Below, in pieces: positions 1 to 8,686 of a DNA stretch of 35,293 bases; the stretch's first letter is position 1; each line of letters opens with the position of its first letter. The stretch is from Verrucomicrobiota bacterium (GTDB lineage: Bacteria; Verrucomicrobiota; Verrucomicrobiia; Opitutales; Opitutaceae): assembly GCA_947471035.1 (NCBI GenBank), contig CANIWJ010000033.1, positions 1 through 35,293 of the forward strand, written 5' to 3'. The notes under the pieces are model-generated. The model was given only the letters and a program-made list of their open reading frames with translations, was not told the DNA's origin and made no database searches. The position numbers and the translations under genes were made by a program.

Positions 1-171
1 CCTGCGGTCACCGTTTGGTGAAGCGGGCGGGTGCCCGACGATTGTTCTGGTTTCATTCACCTCCAATCACTTCCCAAACGGCGACACCTCTTCAACTGCA
101 CGTTTTCGGATAAGGTCTACTTCGTTAACGTTTGTGGCGAAATCCCCAACGCATGAACGCTTCGCCTTTTT

Positions 172-252
172 TTGGCCGGGGACGGCCAACACTACAAAAG
201 AAACAGGCCATTTAGCCCCCTGGAAAGTGTAGGGTTGGCCGTCCTCGGCCAA
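172..252. repeat. REP palindrome pair (BIME-like)
   Basis: Two copies of the dispersed palindrome of this window face each other: 172-197 (core TTGGCCGGGGACGGCCAA, tail CACTACAA) and 227-252 (opposite orientation, beginning GTGTAGGGTTGGCC). The spacer is about 29 bp. Each core can fold into a short GC hairpin, and the tail ending in CTACA is on one side only, which gives the repeat a direction. The rest of 1-335 shows no convincing gene: a 61-codon minus-strand frame at 67-252 is made largely of the repeat itself. Confidence 0.8.
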
Positions 253-335
253 TTTCCGAAAGCTTTGGCGAACCGTTACAAGGTAGAATTAAATTCAGAC
301 CCGAGTGGCTCGACGCTCTCGGCAGCTAGGCGGGC

Positions 336-956
336 TTAATACTTCACGCCGCAGCCATAGGGCTGGGTGGTGGGTTTGGCCACCGGCTTGCCGGCCTTGA
401 GTGCCGCCAGAGTCGTGGTCACGTAGTTTTCCGCCTTGGCGATATCGGCGGGATTGCTCGAACGAACGCTATCAATCGCCCCGTTGTAAACCAACACCCC
501 CTCGGCGTTGATCACGTAAAGATGCGGCGTGGTCTTGGCTCCGTAAAGTTTCCCCACCTGACCGTTGGAATCACGCAGATAGGCTGTAGCCGCGACCTTG
601 TTCTTCGCCGACCACGCCGCCACGGCGGCCGGGGCCAAGTCGCCCTGATTGCCGGCCGAAGCCGAATTGATCTGCAACCACACCACGCCGTCCGCAGTCG
701 CAGCTTTCTGGGTCGCTGGAATGTTCCCGCTCTGGTCGTAGTGTTTCACCACGAACGGGCACTCGGGATTTACCCACTCCAGCACCACGGTCTTGCCCTT
801 GAAATCGGCGAGTTGGTGGGTGGTTCCGGCAATATCCGTAAGCGTGAACGCCGGCGCCGGTTGCCCCACCGTTACGGCACCGAGCGTGCCAGCGGCCAAC
901 AAAGCGAGCGAAGCGGAGAAGAGACGAAACAAGCAGGCGAGACGAAGTGTTTTCAT
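336..956 (-). CDS. Secreted thioredoxin-like/AhpC-TSA family redoxin
   Basis: A 206-residue thioredoxin-fold protein. The N-terminus (MKTLRLACLFRLFSASLALL then AAGTLGA) is a signal peptide with a likely cleavage after AGTLGA, so the mature protein should be in the periplasm. The redoxin entry motif GQPAPAFTLTDIAGTTHQL is followed by VVLEWVNPECPFVVKHY. This has one cysteine where thioredoxins have CxxC, as in the peroxiredoxin-like branch. TTPHLYVIN gives the cis-Pro strand. The C-terminus YGCGVKY resembles the short Cys tail of this redoxin subgroup. The frame opens seven codons earlier (977), but the chosen ATG starts directly at the basic n-region. The substrate is unknown. The gene stands alone and is divergent from the helical-repeat gene to its right. 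Confidence 0.8.
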   Translation of the reverse strand: MKTLRLACLFRLFSASLALLAAGTLGAVTVGQPAPAFTLTDIAGTTHQLADFKGKTVVLEWVNPECPFVVKHYDQSGNIPATQKAATADGVVWLQINSASAGNQGDLAPAAVAAWSAKNKVAATAYLRDSNGQVGKLYGAKTTPHLYVINAEGVLVYNGAIDSVRSSNPADIAKAENYVTTTLAALKAGKPVAKPTTQPYGCGVKY

Positions 957-1124
957 GGGATGGATGTGGGTGATCAAATTAGATTAACAAGACTGAGCCC
1001 ACCATTATCGAATCGAGTAGATTTTCCAACCCACCCGTCCGATTTAACCTGAACGAAGCACACGAGCGCGGGTCGCGTGCTTTGCCCTCGCACCGGGTAA
1101 GCCCCTGCGTCAGTTACACGCCCT

Positions 1125-2621
1125 GTGTCCGGGTTAATAACTGATGCCTTTCGCCTCGGCTGGGGCGCACTATACTGGAATCTTCGCAAGACCATCTATG
1201 TCTTGCGCGGGCACCGCCAGTCCTGCCCCTGTCAGATCGCCAGCGACTCCGGACGCGCCTACGAAACCGGTTGCGAAGCGGTGCTGGGCTACCGTTCTCC
1301 GGCCCGGTTTCGCCGCCTTTGCCCGCTGCTCACGACTCGCTCCGATGGCAACTGGGTGTGCTCCGTAAACAGCGCCTCGGTGCGGCCATTTTGGGGTCGG
1401 GCGGCCGCGTTCTTGGGTGCATCCGGACTCCTGCTTTTTACGATGCTCGCTGTCTTAGGATTCGGCCTGCTTCGCGTCATTGGCTACGACATTCATTTTC
1501 GCCAAGTCATCTGGCCCCCGGCGTGGAGCGAGTTCCCCATCGTGCAAGCGGAGTTTTACCAAAAGCGCGCGCAAGCCGCCAACGCCCGCGGCCGGCCGGC
1601 CGACTCACTCCTCCTGCTCTCCACCGCCTACGAACTTAACCCGCGCAACTACGCCGCCGGCATCCAACTCGCCCAACTCCGGCAGGTCACCCAACCGGCG
1701 CTCTCCGACCAAACCTACGCCCGCTTGCTCGCCGACCACCCCGCCTTGCGCGAAGACACCGCTCAGGCCTGGTTTCGCGCCCTGCTCGCGCAGGGAGACT
1801 TCAAAACCATCCAACGCGTCGCCGGCGAACGCCTTCTCCACTCCGGCACCGCCCCCTCCCCCGCCTGGCTTCAAGCCTACCTCCATGCCACTCGCCAGCT
1901 CGGTGCCCCTGCCGCCCTGGACGCCTTGCTCGCCGAAGCAGAACTCCCGGCCGCCTTGATCGGCCCCCTTAAATGGGAACGCGACCTCTACCGCCTCGAC
2001 CGCGCCTCCCGACTAGCTGCGCTGGCCGACGCCACCCAACGAGAGCGCGATGCGTTTCTCTGTTATCACTGGTCTCGCTACCTGCTGCAAGAAGACGGTG
2101 CCGCCGGGCTGGTAATCACTGCGCTGAAACGCCCTGATTCCCCGCTCGGCACCCGGGAAAAAGTCGCGCTCCAACTGGCCGCTCTCGCCCTCACCGGCCA
2201 GACCATCGAACGCACCCGCCTTGTTACTCGCCTGCTCGAGCAACCCACCCAGCCCGCTGTTTGTGAACTTCTGAGCAGTCACCTCACCGCCTATCCCGAC
2301 CCGGAGCTCTTCTCCCTTTATATCGAAAAACTCACCCGCGAACCCTTGCCCCCAGGCGAAGCACGTTATCCCCAGTTGCTCGCGCTCTATGCCGCCGCCG
2401 GATCCCATCGCGACGCAGCACGCCTGACCATCATTGCCGATTGGATCTCCGTTGCCACGGGACGAGAATACCGCCTGCTCCCGGTCATACAGGCCTCCTT
2501 CATGCGCCCCCCCGCAGAAACCCGACTGGACGCAATACTCCCCCTTCTCCAACCCATGCCTTTGGAAACCAGCTACGCCCTTTATTCGCGGTTTTCGCCT
2601 CCGCCGCCGTTTTCGCCCTAA
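1125..2621 (+). CDS. Membrane-anchored protein with TPR-like helical repeats
   Basis: A 498-residue protein of unknown function. The first ~85 residues are cytoplasmic-looking and cysteine-rich (CPC near residue 35, then single Cys residues), possibly a degenerate metal-binding module. A single membrane span follows at about residues 93-118 (AAFLGASGLLLFTMLAVLGF). The remaining ~370 residues are almost wholly helical, with TPR-like pairs such as RAQAANARGRPADSLLLLST and YELNPRNYAAGIQLAQL. This suggests a scaffold on the far side of the membrane. The start is a GTG with no strong ribosome site, so the true N-terminus could lie further in. The stop is two bases before the next small gene, so the two are probably co-transcribed. 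I do not recognise a named family. Confidence 0.6.
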   Translation: MSGLITDAFRLGWGALYWNLRKTIYVLRGHRQSCPCQIASDSGRAYETGCEAVLGYRSPARFRRLCPLLTTRSDGNWVCSVNSASVRPFWGRAAAFLGASGLLLFTMLAVLGFGLLRVIGYDIHFRQVIWPPAWSEFPIVQAEFYQKRAQAANARGRPADSLLLLSTAYELNPRNYAAGIQLAQLRQVTQPALSDQTYARLLADHPALREDTAQAWFRALLAQGDFKTIQRVAGERLLHSGTAPSPAWLQAYLHATRQLGAPAALDALLAEAELPAALIGPLKWERDLYRLDRASRLAALADATQRERDAFLCYHWSRYLLQEDGAAGLVITALKRPDSPLGTREKVALQLAALALTGQTIERTRLVTRLLEQPTQPAVCELLSSHLTAYPDPELFSLYIEKLTREPLPPGEARYPQLLALYAAAGSHRDAARLTIIADWISVATGREYRLLPVIQASFMRPPAETRLDAILPLLQPMPLETSYALYSRFSPPPPFSP

Positions 2622-2623
2622 CC

Positions 2624-2719
2624 ATGCTGCACAAACTTACTCGCCAGGAACTCGCCGCGCTGCGCGTGGTCGCTACTCTGCTTGTCCTCGGAGTGCTCGG
2701 CCTATGGCTCCTCAAGTAA
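2624..2719 (+). CDS. Small single-pass membrane protein (31 aa)
   Basis: A 31-residue frame starts two bases after the stop of the preceding gene. It has a charged N-terminus (MLHKLTRQELAALR) followed by one hydrophobic helix (VVATLLVLGVLGLWLLK). The tight spacing and clear amphipathic-then-hydrophobic layout argue that it is translated. No function can be assigned. The N-terminal KLTRQE pattern resembles the start of some membrane-anchored ComEA-like proteins, but no helix-hairpin-helix domain follows. Confidence 0.5.
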   Translation: MLHKLTRQELAALRVVATLLVLGVLGLWLLK

Positions 2720-2753
2720 AGTCCGACTGCATACACCTTCCTTCACGCTGACC

Positions 2754-2990
2754 ATGCCCGCTCTGCCCCGCATCCTGCTCGCCCTCGCGATTTCCACCGC
2801 GTTATTCCTGCTCATCGCTTCGAATTTTTCCCTGCGCCAGACCATCGCCACACAGGCGGACCAAATCCGCCTCCAAGAACAAGAAGCGCGCGCCCTCCGT
2901 CAGCATTTAGAGGCTGAACGCATTCTCGCCCGCGCGCAAACGGAGTTGTTGCGCAGCACACCCGCCCCCGCCTCAACCGCCACCCCGTAA
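2754..2990 (+). CDS. Small membrane protein with coiled coil
   Basis: A 78-residue protein: one N-terminal membrane helix ([19 protein letters not shown]) followed by a heptad-like charged helix rich in Gln, Glu, Arg and Ala (about residues 28-65), then a Pro/Ala/Thr tail. The layout recalls FtsB/FtsL-type bitopic proteins, but the length and sequence do not allow an assignment. The frame extends upstream to 2682; the ATG at 2754 is chosen because it directly precedes the membrane helix and avoids overlapping the 31-residue gene. It probably belongs to the same transcript as the two genes before it, with fabV downstream. Confidence 0.55.
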   Translation: MPALPRILLALAISTALFLLIASNFSLRQTIATQADQIRLQEQEARALRQHLEAERILARAQTELLRSTPAPASTATP

Positions 2991-3034
2991 AACATACTGG
3001 ACGCCGGTTTTTCCGGCTCCCACGTTCAACCCTT

Positions 3035-4225
3035 ATGGTCATCAAACCCAAAGTCCGAGGCTTCGTCTGCATCACCGCGCATCCTGCCGGCTGCGCCGCA
3101 AACATCGACGAACAGATCGCCTACGTTAAAGCCCAAGGCCCGCTCCCGAAAGGCCCCAAGAAGGTCCTCGTGATCGGCGCCTCCACCGGCTACGGCCTCG
3201 CCTCCCGCATCGCCGCCGCCTTCGGTTCCGGTGCCGCGACCATCGGCGTATTTTTCGAGCGTCCGTCCGAACCCGACAAACCCGCCACCCCCGGCTGGTA
3301 TAACAGCGCTGCCTTCACCAAGGCCGCCAAAGCGGCCGGCCTCTACGCCAAAAACTTCAACGGCGACGCCTTTTCCGACGCCCTCAAAACCGAGGTTCTC
3401 GCCGCCATCAAAGCCGACCTTGGGCAGGTTGACCTCATCGTTTACTCGCTGGCCTCCCCCCGCCGCACCCACCCCAAGACCGGCGTAGTCCACAAATCGA
3501 CCCTTAAACCCGTCGGCCAATCCTATACCAACAAAACGGTCGATACCGACAAAGGCATCGTCTCAGAGATCACTATCGAGCCCGCCAGCGAAACCGAGAT
3601 CGCCGACACCCAAGCCGTCATGGGTGGCGAAGATTGGGAAATGTGGATCAACGCCCTCGACGAAGCCAAACTCCTCGCCCCCGGTGCCACCTCTGTCGCC
3701 TACTCGTACATCGGGCCCTCGGTCACCTGGCCGGTTTATAAAAACGGCACCATCGGCCTGGCCAAAAACGACCTCGAACGCGCCGCCAAATCCATCAACG
3801 CCACCCTCAAGTGCAACGGCTACGGACGCGCCTTTATCTCGGTCAACAAGGCACTCGTCACCCAGGCCAGCTCGGCCATTCCGGTTGTTCCGCTCTACAT
3901 TTCGATGCTCTACAAGGTCATGAAGGCCAAGGGCAACCACGAGGGCTGCATCGAGCAAATCGACCGCCTCTACCGCACCCAAATGTACGGCGGCACGGGC
4001 CTCCTGTTCGATGACGCCGGCCGCGTGCGCATCGACGATTGGGAGATGCAACCCGACGTGCAGGAGGCGGTGGCCAAGCTGTGGCCGGAAGTGTGCACCG
4101 AAAACCTTTCCGCCCTGACGGATATCGCCGGCTACCGCACCGAGTTTCTGAAGCTCTTCGGGTTTGGTGTGCCAGGCATTGATTACGAAGCTGACGTCAA
4201 CCCGCACGTTGAACTAGGTGGTTGA
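3035..4225 (+). CDS. fabV: Trans-2-enoyl-CoA/ACP reductase FabV
   Basis: A 396-residue protein of full FabV length. It catalyses the NADH-dependent last step of each fatty-acid elongation cycle, reducing enoyl-ACP or enoyl-CoA, and replaces or supplements FabI. The dinucleotide-binding glycine motif is [17 protein letters not shown] near residues 49-65. The FabV active site, Tyr-(8 residues)-Lys, is Tyr235 and Lys244 within [11 protein letters not shown], the same numbering as in characterised FabV enzymes. The [11 protein letters not shown] segment is also typical of the family. The enzyme is soluble and cytoplasmic. An intrinsic terminator follows 13 bp after the stop. No fabI is visible in the window, so I cannot say whether this is the only enoyl reductase. 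Confidence 0.95.
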   Translation: MVIKPKVRGFVCITAHPAGCAANIDEQIAYVKAQGPLPKGPKKVLVIGASTGYGLASRIAAAFGSGAATIGVFFERPSEPDKPATPGWYNSAAFTKAAKAAGLYAKNFNGDAFSDALKTEVLAAIKADLGQVDLIVYSLASPRRTHPKTGVVHKSTLKPVGQSYTNKTVDTDKGIVSEITIEPASETEIADTQAVMGGEDWEMWINALDEAKLLAPGATSVAYSYIGPSVTWPVYKNGTIGLAKNDLERAAKSINATLKCNGYGRAFISVNKALVTQASSAIPVVPLYISMLYKVMKAKGNHEGCIEQIDRLYRTQMYGGTGLLFDDAGRVRIDDWEMQPDVQEAVAKLWPEVCTENLSALTDIAGYRTEFLKLFGFGVPGIDYEADVNPHVELGG

Positions 4226-4237
4226 GGTCAAAGACTC

Positions 4238-4269
4238 GCCCGGACGGCATGACCCTCCGGGCTTTTTTT
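4238..4269 (+). terminator. Intrinsic terminator of fabV
   Basis: A seven-base-pair GC stem, GCCCGGA (4238-4244) with TCCGGGC (4256-4262), is followed directly by seven T residues (4263-4269). It lies just after the fabV stop on the same strand and before the tRNA gene. Confidence 0.85.
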
Positions 4270-4358
4270 GCGGGCAAAATCTCCCCAAACCGAAATCTCC
4301 AAAACGAGGGCTTGACGCATTCAGGCAAAGCTTAATCGTCCGCCTTTCTTTTGGTTCT

Positions 4359-4433
4359 GCCCCCATCGTCTATCGGTTAGGACAGGAGATTCTCATTCTT
4401 CAAAGCGGGGTTCGATTCCCCGTGGGGGCACCA
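4359..4433 (+). tRNA. tRNA-Glu (anticodon CTC)
   Basis: A 75-base cloverleaf including an encoded CCA. The acceptor stem is GCCCCCA (4359-4365) with TGGGGGC (4423-4429), then discriminator A and CCA. The D arm contains GTCTATCGGTTAGGAC, typical of glutamate tRNAs. The anticodon stem GGAGA/TCTTC encloses loop TTCTCAT, which puts CTC at positions 34-36. The T arm is CGGGG-TTCGATT-CCCCG. It decodes GAG, the common Glu codon of this GC-rich genome. From 4434 to 4616 I see no gene. Confidence 0.95.
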
Positions 4434-4616
4434 AACCAATATAGAACTCAGGCCTTTTAACAGGCTGGAATCAGACAAACACCGTCGAAGGGGGTGAAAA
4501 TGCGGCCCACAGAAGATTTACGTTTTGTCCCGGCGAATGTTGAACATCGATCCCCGGGTCGGCGCTGCCCTCCCTACTCTACACACTGAAATGCGCGCCA
4601 GTTTTTACATTAACCA

Positions 4617-5732
4617 TCAAATACCCAACACGCTTGAAAGCAGGGGGGCGGACCGGCCAAAGCGGGCGTGGTAATCGGTCAGGGTCGGCAAGAGGCGCAC
4701 CTTCACCTTCGCCTCGTGGTTAAGCGCGATGCTGGAAAGCGCGTGGTTGAGAAAGGGATTACGGAACCGGTCGAGCGTAGCGCGCGCGAAGGCCTCGGCC
4801 TCCGGAGCACGCTCGGTAATAACCGGCACGATCTCCTCGGCCAAAACCCGCGCCAGCCACGGGCCGACGTCGGGATGCTCCACACACTCCCGGACGGTTT
4901 TTAAGCCCAAGGGCATGGCATACGCCACCAGCGCGGTATGCGCGCCGTTTAGGATTCTGACTTTGCGCAAGTAATACGGTGCGAGATCGGCCGTAAGCGT
5001 GACCGCCGGATGTTTAAAAAACGTTTGGTCGCCTTGCACCTGCACGCCCCAAAAGGCGAACGGCTCGGCACTAAGCAGCAGCGGGTCGGCGGCCTTTAAC
5101 GGATGGGTTTCAGGCGGGCCGGGCACGATTCGGTCAACAAGGTTATCCACCCAGCGGCAGGCTTCCCGCAACCAGCTTTGGGCGGCGGGCTCCACGCTCC
5201 AACGCACGGCTTGGGTAAGGACCAGTTCGCGGAGTTTTTGGCCATTATTCTCGATCAATTCGCAGGGCACGATGGCGGGGGCGGGAAGTCCGGCGGCATG
5301 ACGGGCGAGCAACACGTCGAGTAATTTGGCCGGAAACGAATACGGCGTTTGCCCGCAGCCCGGCTGGAGCTGGCCGTCACGATCATCCAGGGCGAAACCG
5401 GCCTCGGTGGTGTTGGACAAAATCCAGCGCAAGTCGGGCGAACAGGCGACCGCGCTCACCTCGCTCCATTGCGTCCCCGCGTACAAAGCGCGGGAAATCG
5501 AGTCCACTGCTTCGACTTCATTCACGACCTGACCTGCGGCGTAACCTTGGATAGCCACATGGTAGCGACCGGCGGCGGCGTTGAGGGCATCGGCGCGGGC
5601 ACGGTCGGTGGACTGGACCACCACGATCTGACCGAGGCGGGTGGCTGGATCGCGGTTCGCTTGGGCGATGAATAAATCGGCAAAGGCGCGCAGGAAATTA
5701 CCGGCACCGAATTGGATGATGGTTTCAGCCAT
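4617..5732 (-). CDS. uxaB: Tagaturonate reductase (altronate oxidoreductase)
   Basis: A 371-residue member of the mannitol dehydrogenase/polyol-specific long-chain dehydrogenase family. The N-terminal IIQFGAGNFLRAF is the Rossmann glycine motif. The C-terminal domain carries the catalytic signature Lys-(4)-Asn-(2)-His in RKVRILNGAHTAL. It is shorter than the usual ~480-residue UxaB, as in other compact members. In the galacturonate pathway it reduces tagaturonate to altronate with NADH, and the upstream gene uxaA uses altronate. That adjacency favours UxaB over mannitol dehydrogenase or fructuronate reductase (UxuB), which share the fold. It starts about 68 bp after the uxaA stop in the same direction and is probably co-transcribed. 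Confidence 0.85.
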   Translation of the reverse strand: MAETIIQFGAGNFLRAFADLFIAQANRDPATRLGQIVVVQSTDRARADALNAAAGRYHVAIQGYAAGQVVNEVEAVDSISRALYAGTQWSEVSAVACSPDLRWILSNTTEAGFALDDRDGQLQPGCGQTPYSFPAKLLDVLLARHAAGLPAPAIVPCELIENNGQKLRELVLTQAVRWSVEPAAQSWLREACRWVDNLVDRIVPGPPETHPLKAADPLLLSAEPFAFWGVQVQGDQTFFKHPAVTLTADLAPYYLRKVRILNGAHTALVAYAMPLGLKTVRECVEHPDVGPWLARVLAEEIVPVITERAPEAEAFARATLDRFRNPFLNHALSSIALNHEAKVKVRLLPTLTDYHARFGRSAPLLSSVLGI

Positions 5733-5800
5733 GGTGAGAGAAGGACGGGCGAGTGGCGGAGGTTTAAAATTGCGGAGATACCGCGCGGGCAGCCCCGCCG

Positions 5801-7327
5801 TTAAAGCGTCACGCCATCCTTCCAGATGGCGATTTCTCGGTGGCCGCGAGTTTCATTACGGGTGCGTTGGCGACCGGAGGCGTAGTCGAGGATTTGTTGC
5901 CAGAGTGCGTCGCTGAGCTGGTCGAAATCGGCCGTGCCGTCGGCGATGGGGCCGGCGTTGAAGTCGATCCATTGCGGTTTGCGCGTGGCGAGATCGGTGT
6001 TGCTGGAGATTTTCACCGTGGGCACGGGGAAGCCCATCGGGTTGCCGCGCCCGGTGGTGAACAAGATCAGGTGCGCGCCGGCCACGGTCATGGCGGTGCC
6101 GGACACGCCGTCGTTGCCCGGTCCTTGCACAAGGGCGAGTCCACCCAGGCCGGCTTTGGCGGGCGTGCCGTAGGGGAGAACCTGGGCGACGGGAGCTTTC
6201 CCGCCTTTCTGCACGCAACCGAGTGATTTGTCCGCCAGGGTGGTGATGCCGCCGTCTTTGTTTCCCGGTGACGGATTTTCGTCGATGGGCTCATTGTGCT
6301 TTCGGAAATAGGCACGGAAATCGTTAACCAAATTCACGACTCCATTGAAGGTGCTTTCGTCCACCGTGCGTTCGAGCAACATACGCTCGGCGCCGAACAT
6401 TTCCGGCACCTCGGTCAGAAGCACGGTGCCACCGGCGGCGGCGTGGCGGTCGGCAATGCGGCCGACCAAGGGGTTGGCGGTTATTCCGCTAAATCCATCC
6501 GAACCGCCGCACTTCATGCCGAGAATAAGCTCGGAGACCGGAATGGGCTGGCGCTTGAACCCGCGAACGTAGGCGGCGAGTTCGCGCACGGCTTCCAGCC
6601 CTGACTCGATTTCATCCGAGACCTGTTGCGCGTTAAACCAGCGGATGCGTTCCGAGGCTTGAGGACCGAGCAGGGCCAAAAAGGCCTTCATCTGGTTGTT
6701 TTCGCAACCGAGGCCGAGCACCAGCACGGCGGCTGCGTTGGGATGGCGGGCAAGACCGGCCAGCACCTTTTGAGTATAGCCAAGATCGTCGCCCAGTTGC
6801 GAACAGCCAAAGGGGTGGGGAAAAGCATGCACGCCGTCGATGCCCGAGCCCGGTGCAGCCAGTTCGGCGTGGGCGGCGGCGGCGATTTTTTCCGAAGCCA
6901 CGTTCACGCACCCGACGGTGTTGACGATCCAGATTTCGTTGCGGGTCGCGGCGCGGCCATCAGGACGTCGATAACCCTCGAATGTGGCGGTAGCACGCTG
7001 TCCATCAGTGGCGGGGCGTTGACCGGGCCGGGCCACTTCCGTGAAGCGAAGGGTGTCCAGCTTCTCGGGGAGATTTCCCCGGACATTATGCGTATGGACA
7101 TGAGCACCGGCAGGGATGGCGGTGGAAGCGACGCCGATGGCATAACCGTATTTTAGCACGACGGAACCGGCGGGAATATGGGCCAGAGCGACCTTGTGGC
7201 CGGCCGGGATGGCCTCCACGGCATGAACCCCGATGCATTCAGCGCCGACCTCGGCCGGACGGAGGGCGACGGCTACGTTGTCCTCGGGATGAATGCGGAG
7301 AAATCCGAAAGCGGGTATTGAACTCAT
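5801..7327 (-). CDS. uxaA: Altronate dehydratase
   Basis: A 508-residue protein with the two-domain UxaA layout: an N-terminal SAF domain (about residues 1-95) and a large C-terminal altronate hydrolase/galactarate dehydratase domain. Family segments seen are EGYRRPDGRAATRNE, GVHAFPHPFGCSQLGDD, LGLGCENNQ, LGMKCGGSDGFSGITANP, EVPEMFGAE and FTTGRGNPMGFPVPT. The conserved cysteines in GCSQ, GCENNQ and MKCGGSD fit the iron-dependent active site of the family. It dehydrates D-altronate to 2-keto-3-deoxygluconate. The frame continues 49 codons upstream, into the divergent intergenic region; the ATG at 7327 is where recognisable UxaA sequence begins. It is the first gene of uxaA-uxaB, divergent from an AraC-type regulator that may respond to a uronate. 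Confidence 0.92.
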   Translation of the reverse strand: MSSIPAFGFLRIHPEDNVAVALRPAEVGAECIGVHAVEAIPAGHKVALAHIPAGSVVLKYGYAIGVASTAIPAGAHVHTHNVRGNLPEKLDTLRFTEVARPGQRPATDGQRATATFEGYRRPDGRAATRNEIWIVNTVGCVNVASEKIAAAAHAELAAPGSGIDGVHAFPHPFGCSQLGDDLGYTQKVLAGLARHPNAAAVLVLGLGCENNQMKAFLALLGPQASERIRWFNAQQVSDEIESGLEAVRELAAYVRGFKRQPIPVSELILGMKCGGSDGFSGITANPLVGRIADRHAAAGGTVLLTEVPEMFGAERMLLERTVDESTFNGVVNLVNDFRAYFRKHNEPIDENPSPGNKDGGITTLADKSLGCVQKGGKAPVAQVLPYGTPAKAGLGGLALVQGPGNDGVSGTAMTVAGAHLILFTTGRGNPMGFPVPTVKISSNTDLATRKPQWIDFNAGPIADGTADFDQLSDALWQQILDYASGRQRTRNETRGHREIAIWKDGVTL

Positions 7328-7411
7328 GCAGCCAGATATAGGAACCCGGCTTATTGACTGAAGAATTTTAGGATAGCTGAAGACCCCGTAATGACCTAAA
7401 GTGCATGTCCG
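7328..7411. promoter_or_regulatory. Divergent promoter region uxaA / araC-type gene
   Basis: An 84-bp gap separates two divergent starts, so both promoters and any operator for the AraC-type protein must lie here or inside the gene ends. It is more AT-rich than its flanks (AGAATTTTAGGATAGC near 7363-7378). I could not single out reliable -35/-10 boxes or a clear direct repeat. Confidence 0.5.
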
Positions 7412-8236
7412 ATGCCGAAACTGCCCCATGCGATTGTCCGTCCCCCGGCAGGTCGTCCCTGCTGGGTAAGCCACGGTGACCTGCCACTTTTGTATCTTGG
7501 CTGGGGCAAGCGGGATTTCCGTAAATCACCTCTACCCAAGCACTGCGACGTGGGGACCAGTTTTTATCTACTGACCAAGGGCGAAGCATGCCTGGCGACA
7601 CCGAAACGCGAAGAACGTATTATCGCTCCCTGCGCTTGTATCATTGACCGGGACTGCATGTTTGGAGTCTCCAGTAAACTCGCCACCGGAGTTGAAATTC
7701 TGGTGTGGGTTTGGCGCGATGCGCCGGGTATCAGCGCACTGACACCCTTCTCCGGAGACCTGAGCATACTGCCCCTTCGTGCGGAATCCTTGCCCAGGTT
7801 GATCGAACTTCATCAACAATGCCGCGACGAGGTCGCCCGCAATGAACCCGTTGTTTCGATCACACTTTCGGCCCTGCGCACCTTGGTCGAAGTGGAACTG
7901 TTTCGTGCCGGACGAGCCCCCGACAATGAAGACGAGCGCCTCTGGCAGCGTGTCAGCGACTGGATTAGTGCCAATTTATCCATACACGCTCCGATCCCCG
8001 CCCTGTGCGACTACCTGCGCGTTTCGCCCAGCACCTTGACCCGTTTTTTCAACAAGCACACGAAACAGTCTCCCGGCGCATATTTTCGTAAAATGAAGCA
8101 ACAGGAGGCGCTGCGCCTAATCCAAAGCGAAGGATGGTCGGTCAAAGCAGCCGCATTCCATTTAGGTTACCAACATGCCACGGATTTAAGCCGGGCTTTG
8201 GCAAAAACAGTATGCCCACCCCAGGACCTTCCCTAG
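7412..8236 (+). CDS. AraC-family transcriptional regulator
   Basis: A 274-residue protein with a variable N-terminal sensor half of cupin type (FYLLTKGEACLATPKREERI near residues 51-70, followed by PCACIIDRD) and a C-terminal pair of helix-turn-helix motifs. The first helix pair is in IPALCDYLRVSPSTLTRFFN, followed by GAYFRKMKQQEALRLI and the second in AAFHLGYQHATDLSRALAK. The protein ends soon after (TVCPPQDLP) where relatives have a few more residues, so the last helix may be short. Position and divergent orientation suggest that it controls uxaAB. The effector is unknown. Confidence 0.85.
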   Translation: MPKLPHAIVRPPAGRPCWVSHGDLPLLYLGWGKRDFRKSPLPKHCDVGTSFYLLTKGEACLATPKREERIIAPCACIIDRDCMFGVSSKLATGVEILVWVWRDAPGISALTPFSGDLSILPLRAESLPRLIELHQQCRDEVARNEPVVSITLSALRTLVEVELFRAGRAPDNEDERLWQRVSDWISANLSIHAPIPALCDYLRVSPSTLTRFFNKHTKQSPGAYFRKMKQQEALRLIQSEGWSVKAAAFHLGYQHATDLSRALAKTVCPPQDLP

Positions 8237-8237
8237 A

Positions 8238-8268
8238 GGGTGTGTTTGAGTTTAAACCCAGATATGCC
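8238..8268. repeat. GTTTAAAC-containing short repeat between convergent genes
   Basis: The gap between the convergent araC-type gene and rpoZ is almost filled by GGGTGTGTTTGAGTTTAAAC continuing CCAGATATGCCC. It resembles sequences at 14225-14252, 14316-14343 (reverse) and 18308-18331, all in gaps. Its flanks GGG and CCC could pair, so it may also serve as a weak bidirectional stop. Confidence 0.4.
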
Positions 8269-8487
8269 CTAGCGCTGGGCCAGCTCTTCCGCCGTAGGCA
8301 GCCGATAGCTGATCTTACCCTCGATGATCTCGCGCAAGGCGACATCCTCGGGAGCCAGTTTTTCCAGCGAGACTACCAAGGGACGCGCGCCCGCCCGCAG
8401 TTGCTTAACGCGGCGCGAAACCACGTTTACCAAGATATTCGGATCGGTAATCACCCGCCGGGCATTTTGCAGATAATCGTCTCTCAT
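8269..8487 (-). CDS. rpoZ: DNA-directed RNA polymerase omega subunit
   Basis: A 72-residue protein matching the short omega subunit. It begins MRDDYLQNARRVI, followed by ILVNVVSRRVKQLRAGARPL and EDVALREIIEGKISY. The segment with VSRRVKQL and the later VALREIIEGKI are the conserved helices that hold the beta' subunit. Omega helps assemble and stabilise the core polymerase. The gene is single, converges with the araC-type gene, and has an AT-rich stretch upstream that should hold its promoter. Confidence 0.9.
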   Translation of the reverse strand: MRDDYLQNARRVITDPNILVNVVSRRVKQLRAGARPLVVSLEKLAPEDVALREIIEGKISYRLPTAEELAQR

Positions 8488-8590
8488 GGTTGGGTGACTC
8501 GCAGGGTGGAAAAATTCATATACTTAAGCAGAACCTGAATAATATAAATGCTTAAAAAATAACGCGATACATATTAATCATTCGCCCAAG
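8488..8590 (-). promoter_or_regulatory. AT-rich upstream region of rpoZ
   Basis: About 100 bp upstream of rpoZ is strikingly AT-rich (ATATACTTAAG, AATATAAATGCTTAAAAAAT, ATACATATTAATCA) in a GC-rich chromosome. This is typical of a strong promoter with an UP-like element. I do not commit to exact -35/-10 boxes. The stretch 8591-8686 carries no gene that I can support. Confidence 0.5.
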
Positions 8591-8686
8591 TTAAGGGCAA
8601 TCCACTCGCCCGCTAGCGCCTTGCGCATTCCTGTTCCCTCAGATCCGTTACCCAAAAACGGCAACCCCGCGTCGCCACGGACCCGC

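Noticed and set aside
67..252. 61-codon minus-strand frame
   Set aside because: Most of it is two REP copies; no recognisable protein features.
4218..4460. 80-codon frame after fabV
   Set aside because: It runs through the fabV terminator and the whole tRNA-Glu gene.
7328..7474. N-terminal 49-codon extension of uxaA
   Set aside because: The extra sequence does not resemble UxaA, crosses the divergent promoter gap and overlaps the araC-type gene.
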